Shown: positions 1-6,364, counted from the stretch's first letter. The stretch is DNA of 16,697 bases from an uncultured Neisseria sp. (GCA_947097615.1 CAMURX010000015.1:1-16697); one strand, 5' to 3'. The notes: generated from the sequence alone by a model not told the origin. A program made the numbers and translations.

Positions 1-2
1 TC

Positions 3-143
3 AGCCGCGCCCTGCTGTACACCGCCGTCACCCGCGCGCGCGAACGTTTTGTATACGCAGGTAGCCGCGAATCCTTCGCCGCCGCCTGCGCCAACACCGA
101 AACCCGCCGCACCGCCCTGCGCGAATTCTTGGCGGCAGGGTAG
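3..143 (+). CDS. RecD/UvrD-family helicase, C-terminal end (partial)
   Basis: The window opens inside a reading frame of 46 codons ending in TAG. It begins SRALLYTAVTRARERFVYAG. The LLYTAVTRAR stretch is helicase motif VI of superfamily 1 helicases, as found at the C-terminus of RecD (exodeoxyribonuclease V alpha) and UvrD-like proteins. The arginine of this motif contacts ATP in these enzymes. The short tail after the motif fits RecD best, because RecD proteins end soon after motif VI. Only this motif is visible, so the RecD assignment is an inference and another UvrD_C helicase is possible. A DUS follows 26 bases after the stop. Confidence 0.6.
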   Translation, partial: SRALLYTAVTRARERFVYAGSRESFAAACANTETRRTALREFLAAG

Positions 144-194
144 GGCGGCAGACTGTTTTTCTGTATTAAAGGCCGTCTGAAAAGCCTTTTGCCG

Positions 195-244
195 TTGAAG
201 CTGCGCTTTCAGAAACGTCATTCCCGTGTAGGCAGGAACGGCCT
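195..244 (-). repeat. dRS3-like neisserial repeat, copy 1
   Basis: This is a 50-base unit whose core is an inverted repeat of the ATTCCCG...CGGGAA type, characteristic of the dRS3 family of neisserial intergenic repeats. It is nearly identical, in opposite orientation, to the copy at 2473-2522. The match includes a flank reading TTGAAGCTGCG then TTTCAGAAAC. It sits directly upstream of the immunity-22-like remnant. Confidence 0.75.
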
Positions 245-271
245 TCGTCCACCCCAAACTAGGAAAATTCC

Positions 272-470
272 ATGAACGAAGAATACAGATACGCCGACCG
301 TTTCAACACCGTCCACCTTTGGTTGGGCACGTTTGCCGGCACACAGGAAGAGTACGAACGCTATTTCGGGCAGGACGACCTGAACGAAGGCGAAATCTGC
401 CCTTTCTGCCGCGACATCGGCCTGAATGCCGAATTATGACGAAGACTATAACAGCCTGCATCAAGGATAA
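272..470 (+). pseudogene. Immunity protein 22-like gene, 5' remnant (frameshifted)
   Basis: An ATG at 272, behind an AGGAAAATTCC ribosome site, opens a frame of 55 codons that stops at 437-439. The product holds VHLWLGTFAGTQEEYERYF and then CPFCRDIGLN. As I recall the family, Imm22/DUF4284 immunity proteins of polymorphic toxin systems start with this hydrophobic-W-G pattern and carry an FCxDIGxxWYDED motif. The expected YDEDYNSLHQG continuation is present from 432 in another frame and ends at a TAA at 468-470. One frameshift near 431 therefore breaks the motif. The missing C-terminal half appears to lie at 1505-1726, beyond an AT-rich insert. No toxin gene is adjacent, so this would be an orphan immunity gene. 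A short functional protein of 55 residues cannot be excluded. The family call is from memory, without a profile search. Confidence 0.6.
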
Positions 471-490
471 CGGCTGCGGCGGGCATAAAA

Positions 491-535
491 AGGCCGTCTG
501 AAAACGGGAAAACCAGTTTTCAGACGGCCTTTTTT
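491..535. terminator. DUS inverted-repeat terminator
   Basis: A plus-strand DUS at 491-502 and its reverse complement at 519-530 form a 12+ bp stem followed by a run of T (529-535). It would end transcription from the immunity-22-like remnant. It also marks the left side of the AT-rich insert. Confidence 0.75.
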
Positions 536-591
536 GGGGTATCAAATTTAAGAATCCGGCTTGTGGCTGCTAAATAAATTGACAAACTGTA

Positions 592-987
592 CTAATTATT
601 AAAATTAATAGTTAAGTAAGGCTTTGGCGAGTTAAAAAGGCTAGATTGAGAAAGACAATCCTCTTTGCTACAGGAGAAAAAAGAAATAGAAATACGAATA
701 TTTTTATTTTTTTCTATTAGATTTAATGATTCTTTGATAAAAAAGTCAGTACTGGTCATACATGACGAATATATATTTAAGGCAATTCCAGATTTCAAAG
801 GCTCAATTAACATATGCTCATTTTGACAAGTTTTATTTTCTTTCCTATATAATTCATGATGTTTAATTATATCCAATCCATCAGAGTAAAAAGTCCTATC
901 TTCACAGCCATTTAACAGGAGAAAACAGGATAAACAAAAAAGTATATTTAAAATATTAAATAGAATATTTTTGTATCTGAAAATCAT
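592..987 (-). CDS. Predicted lipoprotein of unknown function, AT-rich
   Basis: The 131-residue product begins with a lysine-containing N-terminus, a hydrophobic segment (about residues 8-25) and a lipobox L25-N26-G27-C28. It should therefore be exported and lipid-anchored at Cys28. The mature part has six further cysteines and ends in a hydrophobic strand-like tail. The start is supported by an AAAGG ribosome site seven bases upstream on the minus strand (995-999). I do not recognise a family. Base composition is strikingly AT-rich compared with the genes on either side, which suggests recent acquisition. It is divergent from the zinc-ribbon gene at 1146, and both lie between the two halves of the immunity-22-like gene. 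It could be a degraded or strain-specific accessory gene. Confidence 0.6.
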   Translation of the reverse strand: MIFRYKNILFNILNILFCLSCFLLLNGCEDRTFYSDGLDIIKHHELYRKENKTCQNEHMLIEPLKSGIALNIYSSCMTSTDFFIKESLNLIEKNKNIRISISFFSCSKEDCLSQSSLFNSPKPYLTINFNN

Positions 988-1145
988 TATATTGCCTTTG
1001 TTTAAGGAGTTGTACTGGAGTTGTCCTGCATTTTATACCATTCTCGCAGGATCTTAAGCTGCAGGGACGGTGTACCGAAAGTTAAACCCAAATTCCTATT
1101 TTTCCATCTGCATATCCTCAGAAATAATTAAGAAAGGAATCTCTT
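988..1145. other. Divergent intergenic region of the AT-rich insert
   Basis: This stretch should hold promoters for the lipoprotein gene (leftward) and the zinc-ribbon gene (rightward). I see a short inverted repeat TCCTGC (1024-1029) / GCAGGA (1046-1051) and the 12-mer TTAAACCCAAAT at 1082-1093, which recurs at 1451-1462. I could not assign a convincing -35/-10 pair. Confidence 0.4.
1082..1093 (+). repeat. 12-bp direct repeat, left copy
   Basis: TTAAACCCAAAT occurs here and again at 1451-1462. The two copies bracket the zinc-ribbon gene. They could be traces of an insertion or recombination event, or a chance match in AT-rich sequence. Confidence 0.5.
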
Positions 1146-1409
1146 ATGGATAAAGAAATTAAAATTTGCCCAAGATGTGAGCAAGGCTACCTTTATCATG
1201 CAAAGCCTAAATATTTCTCTGGGGAGGTCATTTTATGCGATGAATGTTATGCTATGTGGCTTGGGGATATGAAAATTTTTTACGGACAATATGGAAAAGA
1301 TTTTTATGATTATCATGAGTTTATGAAAGATAAAGGCATAGAAGAAATAAATATGTGGGAAGGAGAGCTTTTTGATCACCCATATTATGAGGATGAAAAA
1401 TTTAAATAA
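1146..1409 (+). CDS. Small zinc-ribbon protein of unknown function
   Basis: The 87-residue product has two CxxC knuckles, C8-x-x-C11 and C31-x-x-C34, separated by 19 residues. This is the layout of a rubredoxin-like or zinc-ribbon fold that binds one Zn2+. The knuckle region (residues 5-38) is followed by an acidic, tyrosine-rich tail. There is no signal peptide, so the protein should be cytoplasmic. An AAGGAAT ribosome site precedes the ATG. I do not recognise a named family. The gene is AT-rich like the divergent lipoprotein gene and unlike the chromosomal genes around it. The position inside a disrupted immunity gene makes a role in a toxin/immunity or defence context conceivable, but nothing in the sequence shows it. 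Confidence 0.65.
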   Translation: MDKEIKICPRCEQGYLYHAKPKYFSGEVILCDECYAMWLGDMKIFYGQYGKDFYDYHEFMKDKGIEEINMWEGELFDHPYYEDEKFK

Positions 1410-1450
1410 TTGATTTTCTGTTCCCCGAATTTGGGAAATACGATGATATT

Positions 1451-1462
1451 TTAAACCCAAAT
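1451..1462 (+). repeat. 12-bp direct repeat, right copy
   Basis: This is the second exact copy of TTAAACCCAAAT. It lies 41 bases after the stop of the zinc-ribbon gene and just before a DUS at 1481-1492, where the AT-rich sequence gives way to GC-rich coding sequence. Confidence 0.5.
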
Positions 1463-1504
1463 ATTATTTAAAGTAGCAATAGGCCGTCTGAATATCCGTT
1501 TTAG

Positions 1505-1726
1505 ATAGGCATCATTCCCCTGTCCGCCCGCACCGTCCCGCTTGACGAGCTGCTGTCCGAAGCCGCCGTAGACGCAGACGCCCTGGACGCCGTGCGGCAG
1601 AAATGCCGCGCACTCGGCCTGTGCGAAGGCAACGCCGTCTTGTGGTATTCTGCCCCCGAGCTGAATATCGACGCCGGCAAAAGCTACAACGGCCTGCACC
1701 ACATCGGCGAATTTCCCTGCGACTGA
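1505..1726 (+). pseudogene. Immunity protein 22-like gene, 3' remnant (no start codon)
   Basis: This frame has no usable ATG and is preceded in frame by TAG at 1502-1504. It stops with TGA at 1724-1726. It encodes 73 residues including VPLDELLSEAA, a helix with Cys pairs, AVLWYSAPEL and a C-terminal YNGLHHIGEF. From memory, Imm22-type proteins end with a similar hydrophobic strand and a YxxxxxIGxF motif. Its composition and codon use match GC-rich Neisseria coding DNA, not the AT-rich block just upstream. Joined to the 5' piece (codon 465-467 to codon 1508-1510) it would give roughly 135 residues, a sensible length for the family. I read it as the separated C-terminal half of the gene that starts at 272. 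Confidence 0.55.
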
Positions 1727-1753
1727 CCTCCCTTTTCTCCAATCTGTGACACC

Positions 1754-2197
1754 ATGCCCACCGCCACCTTCTACACCCACGTTTCCGACCCCGCCGCCTT
1801 CGCCTGCCGCCTTGTCCGCCGCGCCGCGCAAAACCCCGAGCCGCTGCTGGTGTGGACGCAGGAGCTCGGCGAACTCGAAAGCCTCGATCAAGCCCTGTGG
1901 CGCGACCCGCCCGAGGGTTTTCTGCCGCACGAAATCTGGCAGACCGACGCGGCCTTTCCGCAGGGCGTTCCCGTCGTCCTCGCCTGCGGCGCGCAACTGC
2001 CGCCGCTGCCTGCGGGCACCGTCGTTCTCAACCTCAGCCAAGACTTTTGGACGCAGGCCGCGCCGCCACCCCTGCGCGTGCTGGAAATCGTCGGCAGCAG
2101 CCTGGAAGAGCTGGCCGCCGCCCGCGACCGTTTCCGCGCCTACAAACAGGCAGGCTTCACGCTTAAACACCACAATATGCAGGGAAAGGCCGTCTGA
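1754..2197 (+). CDS. holC: DNA polymerase III chi subunit
   Basis: The 147-residue product matches the HolC family in length and pattern. It has the opening strand ATFYTHV, the AxxLVRRAAxxPEPLLVWT segment, LDQALWxDPPEGFLPHE and a C-terminal helix ending RFRAYKQAGF. Chi binds psi in the clamp-loader complex and contacts single-strand binding protein, linking the replicase to SSB-coated DNA. No strong ribosome site precedes the ATG. The gene ends inside a DUS: codons GCC-GTC-TGA are part of AGGCCGTCTGAA (2187-2198), giving the C-terminus KAV. The DUF1289 gene begins four bases after the stop, so the two are very likely co-transcribed and perhaps translationally coupled. The call is firm. Confidence 0.9.
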   Translation: MPTATFYTHVSDPAAFACRLVRRAAQNPEPLLVWTQELGELESLDQALWRDPPEGFLPHEIWQTDAAFPQGVPVVLACGAQLPPLPAGTVVLNLSQDFWTQAAPPPLRVLEIVGSSLEELAAARDRFRAYKQAGFTLKHHNMQGKAV

Positions 2198-2201
2198 AAA
2201 C

Positions 2202-2459
2202 ATGGACCAGCCCGACTTCTTCGGCATCCCCAGCCCCTGTATCGGCGTCTGCCGCGCCAACAACAAAGGCTACTGTGTCGGCTGCCTGCGCAGCCGCGAA
2301 GAGCGTCACAACTGGCTAAAAATGACCGACGGCGAACGCCACCAAACCATGCGCCTGCTCGCCCTGCGCCGCAAAAAAGTCGAACAGGCCAAATGGGAAA
2401 AAAGCCGCGATTTCGGCGTGGCACCCGAACAGGAAGACCTGGATTTCGATTTCGATTGA
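2202..2459 (+). CDS. DUF1289 family protein
   Basis: The 85-residue protein carries the DUF1289 signature: SPCIGVC (residues 11-17), GYCVGC (23-28), then a conserved R-x-x-E-x-x-x-W-x-x-M helix (about 30-41). Four cysteines (13, 17, 25, 28) suggest a metal or Fe-S site, which is commonly proposed for this family but which I cannot show. The C-terminus is acidic and ends DLDFDFD. The ATG lies four bases after the holC stop. Its own stop TGA shares its last A with a DUS at 2459-2470. Function is unknown; members are small cytoplasmic proteins widespread in Proteobacteria. Confidence 0.85.
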   Translation: MDQPDFFGIPSPCIGVCRANNKGYCVGCLRSREERHNWLKMTDGERHQTMRLLALRRKKVEQAKWEKSRDFGVAPEQEDLDFDFD

Positions 2460-2472
2460 GGCCGTCTGAAAA

Positions 2473-2522
2473 AGGCCGCTCCCGCCTACGCGGGAATGAT
2501 GTTTCTGAAAACGCAGCTTCAA
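2473..2522 (+). repeat. dRS3-like neisserial repeat, copy 2
   Basis: A CTCCCGCCTACGCGGGAAT inverted repeat is followed by a conserved flank GTTTCTGAAAACGCAGCTTCAA. It is the reverse-oriented twin of 195-244 and lies between the DUF1289 gene and the lipoprotein gene, immediately after a DUS. Confidence 0.75.
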
Positions 2523-2557
2523 CGAAAACGAAGCCAAAACCGTGAAAGGAGCAAAAC

Positions 2558-2923
2558 ATGAAAACCGTCCGCACCGCGATTCTGCTGCTGCCGCTCTTGG
2601 CCTGCGCCTGCGTGTACAGCGAAACCCCCTACGGCCGCTACGCCGCCATCGACCTGCCCGTCGAAAACCGCACCGTTATCAACAAAACCGTCACCGTCAA
2701 CGCCCCGCCGGGCACCACCGTTATCTACGGCGATACCACGCCCGCCTCGGCCTACTACGGCCAAGACTGCTACTACGACCGTTACAACCGCCGCCGCTGC
2801 TACCCGCGCAACCCGCCGCCCGAGCGCGACGTCTACCGCATCCAAGGGCAGGGCGGCAGCATCAGCCAAAGCTACCAAGGCAGCGGCTATTCCGTCGGCG
2901 GCTACATCCGCCACGTGCGCTGA
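2558..2923 (+). CDS. Small predicted lipoprotein, unknown function
   Basis: The 121-residue product has a basic N-terminus, a leucine-rich segment and a lipobox L13-L14-A15-C16, so it should be lipid-anchored, probably at the outer membrane. The mature protein is rich in Tyr, Arg, Pro and Gly, with a YYGQDCYYDRYNRRRCYP stretch in the middle and a Gly/Ser/Tyr-rich tail. The start is well supported by an AAAGGAG ribosome site (GTGAAAGGAGCAAAAC before the ATG). I do not recognise a named family. It stands between two dRS3-like repeats (2473-2522 and 2932-2974) and is probably its own transcription unit. Confidence 0.75.
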   Translation: MKTVRTAILLLPLLACACVYSETPYGRYAAIDLPVENRTVINKTVTVNAPPGTTVIYGDTTPASAYYGQDCYYDRYNRRRCYPRNPPPERDVYRIQGQGGSISQSYQGSGYSVGGYIRHVR

Positions 2924-2931
2924 CGCGCCCG

Positions 2932-2974
2932 AGGCCGTTCCCGCCTACACGGGAATGACGTTTCTGAAAGTGTG
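2932..2974 (+). repeat. dRS3-like neisserial repeat, copy 3
   Basis: AGGCCGTTCCCGCCTACACG followed by GGAATGACGTTTCTGAAAGTG closely matches copy 2. A degenerate DUS core (GCCGTTTGAA) follows at about 2978-2987. Confidence 0.7.
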
Positions 2975-3058
2975 GCGGCCGTTTGAAAAAGACGCGGAAT
3001 TTTGCCTTTTCACGTCATTGTCTTATCGTTTGCGTGCGGCAAAACTGTCTGCGCCGCG

Positions 3059-3087
3059 TTGACATCGCGCCGCCGCCTGCGTATAGT
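3059..3087 (+). promoter_or_regulatory. Promoter of tRNA-Ser
   Basis: The -35 TTGACA (3059-3064) is perfect. After exactly 17 bases comes the -10 TATAGT (3082-3087). The following GCGCGC (3088-3093) is the GC-rich discriminator typical of stable-RNA promoters under stringent control. The tRNA starts about 16 bases after the -10. Confidence 0.85.
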
Positions 3088-3102
3088 GCGCGCTTTCTGC
3101 AC

Positions 3103-3195
3103 GGAGTAATGGCTGAGAGGCTGAAGGCACTTCCCTGCTAAGGAAGCATGTGGGGTCAACCTGCATCGAGGGTTCGAATCCCTCTTACTCCGCCA
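3103..3195 (+). tRNA. tRNA-Ser (anticodon GCU)
   Basis: A complete 93-base class II tRNA. The acceptor GGAGTAA pairs with TTACTCC (3185-3191). The discriminator is G and the CCA end is encoded (3193-3195). The anticodon stem is CTTCC/GGAAG around a CTGCTAA loop, so the anticodon is GCU, reading AGC and AGU serine codons. A long variable arm follows, as expected for tRNA-Ser, and the T arm holds GGTTCGAATCC. It has its own promoter and terminator. Confidence 0.95.
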
Positions 3196-3203
3196 AGCAA
3201 TCC

Positions 3204-3238
3204 GCGAAGCCCCTGATTCTTTCAGGGGCTTCGCTTTT
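3204..3238 (+). terminator. Intrinsic terminator after tRNA-Ser
   Basis: GCGAAGCCCCTGA (3204-3216) pairs perfectly with TCAGGGGCTTCGC (3222-3234) around a five-base loop and is followed by TTTT. It lies nine bases after the encoded CCA and ends 30 bases before the apbE start codon. Confidence 0.9.
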
Positions 3239-3240
3239 AC

Positions 3241-3254
3241 CGTTTGTGCAAACG
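3241..3254. promoter_or_regulatory. 14-bp palindrome ahead of apbE
   Basis: CGTTTGTGCAAACG is a perfect inverted repeat (CGTTTG-TG-CAAACG), placed 14 bases before the apbE ATG in the only short gap after the tRNA terminator. It could be an operator or a small mRNA hairpin. No factor can be assigned. Confidence 0.4.
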
Positions 3255-3268
3255 AATAAAAGAACACC

Positions 3269-4330
3269 ATGTCACCCTTCCGCATCCTCTTTTCCCTTCT
3301 CGCCGCCTGCCTGCTTTTGGCCGCCTGCAACCGCAGCGAAACGCCCGCGCCGTCCACCGTGACTCTGCGCGGCGAAACCATGGGCACAACCTACACCGTC
3401 AAATACGTTTCAGACGGCCTCAAGCAAACCCCCGCGCCGCAGGAAGTGCAAAAACAGCTCGACGGCCTGCTGGAAGAAGTGAACCGGCAGATGTCCACCT
3501 ACCGCGAAGATTCCGAAATCAGCCGCTTCAACCGCATGCGCGACACCGGCCGCCCCATGCCCGTGTCCGCCGATTTCGGTTTTGTCACCGCCGAAGCCGT
3601 GCGCCTGAACGGGCTGACCGGCGGCGCGCTGGACGTCACCGTCGGGCCGCTGGTCAACCTGTGGGGCTTCGGGCCCGACAAAAGCGTCAGCCGCGAGCCG
3701 TCGCCCGAACAGATTGCCGCCGCCTCGCGCGTCACCGGCATAGACAAAATCGCCCTCGGCGGCACGAGTGATGCCCCCACGCTGGCCAAAGCGCAGCCCG
3801 AAGTCTATTTGGATCTGTCGTCCATCGCCAAAGGCTACGGCGTCGACAAACTCGCCCTGCATCTCGAAAGCCTCGGCATCGGTAACTATCTGGTGGAAAT
3901 CGGCGGCGAGCTGCGCGGCAAAGGCAAAAACGCGCAGGGCGAAAGCTGGCGCATCGGCATCGAGCAGCCGCAGATTGTCCAAGGCGGCGGCGCGCAGATT
4001 ATCGTCCCGCTCGACAACCGTGCCATCGCCACCTCCGGCGACTACCGCAACTTCCACACCGACGCGCACGGACGCCGCCTGTCGCACATCATCGACCCGC
4101 AGCGGCACGAACCCATCAGCCACAATCTCGCCTCCGTCAGCGTGATTGCCGACACGGCCGCCACCGCCGACGGCCTCTCCACCGCCCTGTTCGTCCTCGG
4201 CGAAGAGCGCGGCCTCGAACTTGCCGAAAAACAGGGTTTGGCAGTATTCTTCATCGTCCGCGAAGGCGGCGGCTACCGCACGCAGACCAGCTCCGCCCTC
4301 AAAAAAATGCTCGCGCAGGAACAACCATGA
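3269..4330 (+). CDS. apbE: FAD:protein FMN transferase (lipoprotein)
   Basis: The 353-residue protein starts with a signal segment and lipobox L17-A18-A19-C20. ApbE is a Mg2+-dependent periplasmic enzyme that takes FMN from FAD and links it to a threonine of target proteins such as NqrB and NqrC. Visible family motifs are GETMGTTYTVKY (35-46), LDLSSIAKGYGVDKLA (181-196), LVEIGGELRGKGKN (208-221), IATSGDYRNF (253-262), SHIIDP (272-277) and the metal-binding segment ADTAATADGLSTALFVLG (294-311). Length is typical. An in-frame DUS (3409-3420) encodes VSDGL at residues 47-51. The stop overlaps the nqrM start (ATGA), indicating translational coupling. No obvious ribosome site or separate promoter is seen in the 30 bases after the tRNA terminator. 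The nqr structural genes are not in this window. Confidence 0.95.
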   Translation: MSPFRILFSLLAACLLLAACNRSETPAPSTVTLRGETMGTTYTVKYVSDGLKQTPAPQEVQKQLDGLLEEVNRQMSTYREDSEISRFNRMRDTGRPMPVSADFGFVTAEAVRLNGLTGGALDVTVGPLVNLWGFGPDKSVSREPSPEQIAAASRVTGIDKIALGGTSDAPTLAKAQPEVYLDLSSIAKGYGVDKLALHLESLGIGNYLVEIGGELRGKGKNAQGESWRIGIEQPQIVQGGGAQIIVPLDNRAIATSGDYRNFHTDAHGRRLSHIIDPQRHEPISHNLASVSVIADTAATADGLSTALFVLGEERGLELAEKQGLAVFFIVREGGGYRTQTSSALKKMLAQEQP

Positions 4331-4545
4331 ACACCATCCTCCTCACCTTCGGCCTGTTTTTAATCGTTATCCTCGCCATGTCCGTCGGCTATATTTTTTC
4401 CAAACGCAGCATCAAAGGCAGCTGCGGCGGCATCAGCGCGCTGGGCATGAAAAAAATGTGCGACTGTGACACCCCGTGCGACACCTTGCAGAAAAAACTG
4501 GACGAAGCGCAGGCGCAGGGCGGCGGCATCCGCGTCGACTCCTGA
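4327..4545 (+). CDS. nqrM: Na+-NQR maturation protein NqrM
   Basis: The 72-residue protein has one N-terminal membrane segment (about residues 4-24) followed by KRSIKGSCGGISALGMKKMC, the NqrM (DUF539) hallmark. The four cysteines of the family are at 33, 45, 47 and 51. NqrM is needed for assembly of the Na+-pumping NADH:quinone reductase and is thought to deliver iron to the cysteine-bound centre between NqrD and NqrE. Its ATG overlaps the apbE stop by four bases. The pairing is functionally coherent because both proteins mature the same complex. Confidence 0.93.
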   Translation: MNTILLTFGLFLIVILAMSVGYIFSKRSIKGSCGGISALGMKKMCDCDTPCDTLQKKLDEAQAQGGGIRVDS

Positions 4546-4560
4546 ACAGTCCGCCCGAAA

Positions 4561-4603
4561 CAGCCCGTCCCCGCTTTGGCGGGGATGATATTTTTACAAA
4601 CGG
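4561..4603. repeat. Diverged dRS3-like repeat, copy 4
   Basis: CCGTCCCCGCTTTGGCGGGG followed by ATGATATTTTTACAAACGG has the same arm-loop-arm and flank layout as the copies at 2473 and 2932 but with altered arms and flank. It fills most of the gap between nqrM and dusA. Confidence 0.55.
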
Positions 4604-4624
4604 CCACACAGAAAACCGCCCGCC

Positions 4625-5680
4625 ATGCACACAGCAGAACACACACAGCCCGCCCCCGATTCCGCATACCAAGGCACGCGCCGCCTGTCCGTTGCCCCCA
4701 TGCTCGACTGGACCGACCGCCACTACCGCTACATGGCGCGGCAGATCAGCCGCCACACCTGGCTTTACACCGAAATGATCAACGCCGGCGCGGTGGTGTA
4801 CGGCGATCCCGAACGCTTTTTGCTGAAAGACGACTGCGAAAATCCCGTCGTCCTGCAACTGGGCGGCAGCGAGCCCGCCGCCCTGGCGCAGGCAGCAGCA
4901 AAGGCGGCGGCCTACGGCTACGACGAAATCAACCTCAACTGCGGCTGCCCCAGCCCGCGCGTGCAGAAAGGCGCGTTCGGCGCCTGCCTGATGAACGAGG
5001 TTGCGCTGGTGGCCGACTGCCTCAACGCCATGCAGGATGCCGCACCCGACTGCGCCGTGACCGTCAAACACCGCATCGGCGTCGAGCGGCAGACCGAATA
5101 CCAAACCGTTGCCGATTTCGTCGGCACGCTGGCGGAAAAAACCGCCTGCAAAACCTTTGTCGTCCACGCCCGCAACGCCTGGCTTAACGGCCTCTCGCCC
5201 AAGGAAAACCGCGAAGTGCCGCCCTTGAAATACGAATATGTCTACCGCCTCAAACGCGAGTTTCCCGTGCTGGAAATCATCATCAACGGCGGTATCAAAA
5301 CCAATGAAGAAATCGCCGCCCACCTGCAACACGTCGACGGCGTGATGGTCGGGCGCGAGTGCTACCACAACCCGATGATTATGCGCGACTGGGATAGGCT
5401 GTTTTACGGCGATGCCCGCGCAGCCGTCACCCACGCCGAATTGGCAGGCCGTCTGAAAGACTACGCCGCCGCCCAGCTTGCCGCCGGACGCGGCAGCATC
5501 CTGCGCCACATGGCGCGCCACTACCTCGGCCTGATGCACGGCCTCAACGGCGCGCGCCGGTGGCGGCGCATGCTCTCCGACGCCGCCCTGCTCAAAGACA
5601 ACGACCCCGGTTTGATTCTGCGGGCGTGGGCGGAAGTGGAAAAAGCCGACGCTTTGCCGGTAAACCCGCAGGCCGTCTGA
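4625..5680 (+). CDS. dusA: tRNA-dihydrouridine(20/20a) synthase
   Basis: The 351-residue flavoprotein reduces uridines 20 and 20a in the D-loop of tRNA using NADPH and FMN. The DusA-specific start SVAPMLDWTDRHYRYMARQ (22-40) and LLYTEM-like WLYTEMI (46-52) are clear. Next come VVLQLGGSEP (75-84) and INLNCGCPSPRVQKGAFGAC (102-121) with the catalytic Cys108. KHRIGV and VHARNAWLNGLSPKENREVP follow, then INGGI and VMVGREC, the FMN phosphate-binding region. Length is typical. The ATG at 4625 has no strong ribosome site. A DUS at 5446-5457 lies in frame and encodes GRLK. A second DUS supplies the stop codon (QAV-TGA, 5670-5681). Confidence 0.95.
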   Translation: MHTAEHTQPAPDSAYQGTRRLSVAPMLDWTDRHYRYMARQISRHTWLYTEMINAGAVVYGDPERFLLKDDCENPVVLQLGGSEPAALAQAAAKAAAYGYDEINLNCGCPSPRVQKGAFGACLMNEVALVADCLNAMQDAAPDCAVTVKHRIGVERQTEYQTVADFVGTLAEKTACKTFVVHARNAWLNGLSPKENREVPPLKYEYVYRLKREFPVLEIIINGGIKTNEEIAAHLQHVDGVMVGRECYHNPMIMRDWDRLFYGDARAAVTHAELAGRLKDYAAAQLAAGRGSILRHMARHYLGLMHGLNGARRWRRMLSDAALLKDNDPGLILRAWAEVEKADALPVNPQAV

Positions 5681-5761
5681 AACGGCAAACCTGCCGCGCG
5701 CATTCCTCCCGCTTGTGGCACAATCCGCCTCCCTTCTTCTCACCGCAGGCCGCGCGAAACT

Positions 5762-5771
5762 TTCAGACGGC
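5762..5771 (-). repeat. DUS core in the nitroreductase leader
   Basis: TTCAGACGGC is followed by CG, so only the 10-base core is intact. It lies 22 bases upstream of the nitroreductase start codon, just before its ribosome site. Confidence 0.8.
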
Positions 5772-5793
5772 CGCCAACCCGAAAGGAAACCCG

Positions 5794-6354
5794 ATGGACG
5801 CACTCGACCTTCTCACCACCCGCCGCTCCGTGCGCGAACTCACCGAGCCCGCCCCCGACGAACTCGAACTGGAAACCGTCTTCCAGGCCGCCACGCAGGT
5901 GCCCGACCACGGCGGCCTCACCCCGTGGCGTTTTGTCGTGATACAGGGTGACGAAGCCAAAGCCCGCTTCCGCCGCGCGCTGGAAGAAACCGTCGTGCAA
6001 ATGAAGCTCGGCGACGAGTCCATGAAGAAAACGGAAAAAGTCGCCAACTTCGCGCCGATGGTGATCGCCGTGATCTCCAAAATCGCCGTCGGCGCGGAAA
6101 AACCCAAGCCCGAATGGGAGCAGTTTCTCAGCGCGGGCGCAGCCGCCTACGCCGTGCAGCTCGCTACCAACGCCCTGGGCTACGACAACGTCTGGATTAC
6201 CGGCCTGTGGTGCGGCAGCCCCGTTTTGCGCGAAGCAATGGGCTGCGGCGAAAAAGACAAAATCATCGGCTTCATCATGGTCGGCACCGCGCAGCACGAC
6301 TTCCCGAAAGAAGAGAAAAACACCGATTTGGAACCATTCGTTACCTATTGGTAA
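5794..6354 (+). CDS. YdjA-type NAD(P)H nitroreductase
   Basis: The 186-residue protein opens [20 protein letters not shown], where R10-R11-S12 is the conserved FMN-phosphate contact of small nitroreductases. APDH-like [14 protein letters not shown] follows. The C-terminal part holds [25 protein letters not shown] and GFIMVGT, which form the dimeric flavin site. Length and start match E. coli YdjA (about 183 residues). The frame stays open far upstream (to 5560), but the ATG at 5794 is preceded by GAAAGGAAACCCG, so it is chosen. Family members reduce nitro compounds and quinones in vitro; the natural substrate is unclear. It lies between dusA and thyA and is bounded downstream by a DUS hairpin. 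Confidence 0.88.
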   Translation: MDALDLLTTRRSVRELTEPAPDELELETVFQAATQVPDHGGLTPWRFVVIQGDEAKARFRRALEETVVQMKLGDESMKKTEKVANFAPMVIAVISKIAVGAEKPKPEWEQFLSAGAAAYAVQLATNALGYDNVWITGLWCGSPVLREAMGCGEKDKIIGFIMVGTAQHDFPKEEKNTDLEPFVTYW

Positions 6355-6364
6355 ACCCCGCAAA

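Noticed and set aside
5560..5793. Upstream extension of the nitroreductase frame
   Set aside because: It overlaps dusA and crosses a DUS. Family members start at MDALDLL, which has its own ribosome site.
4433..5803. A 456-codon open frame on the minus strand
   Set aside because: It is antisense to nqrM and dusA, contains translated dRS3 and DUS sequence, and shows no protein family pattern.
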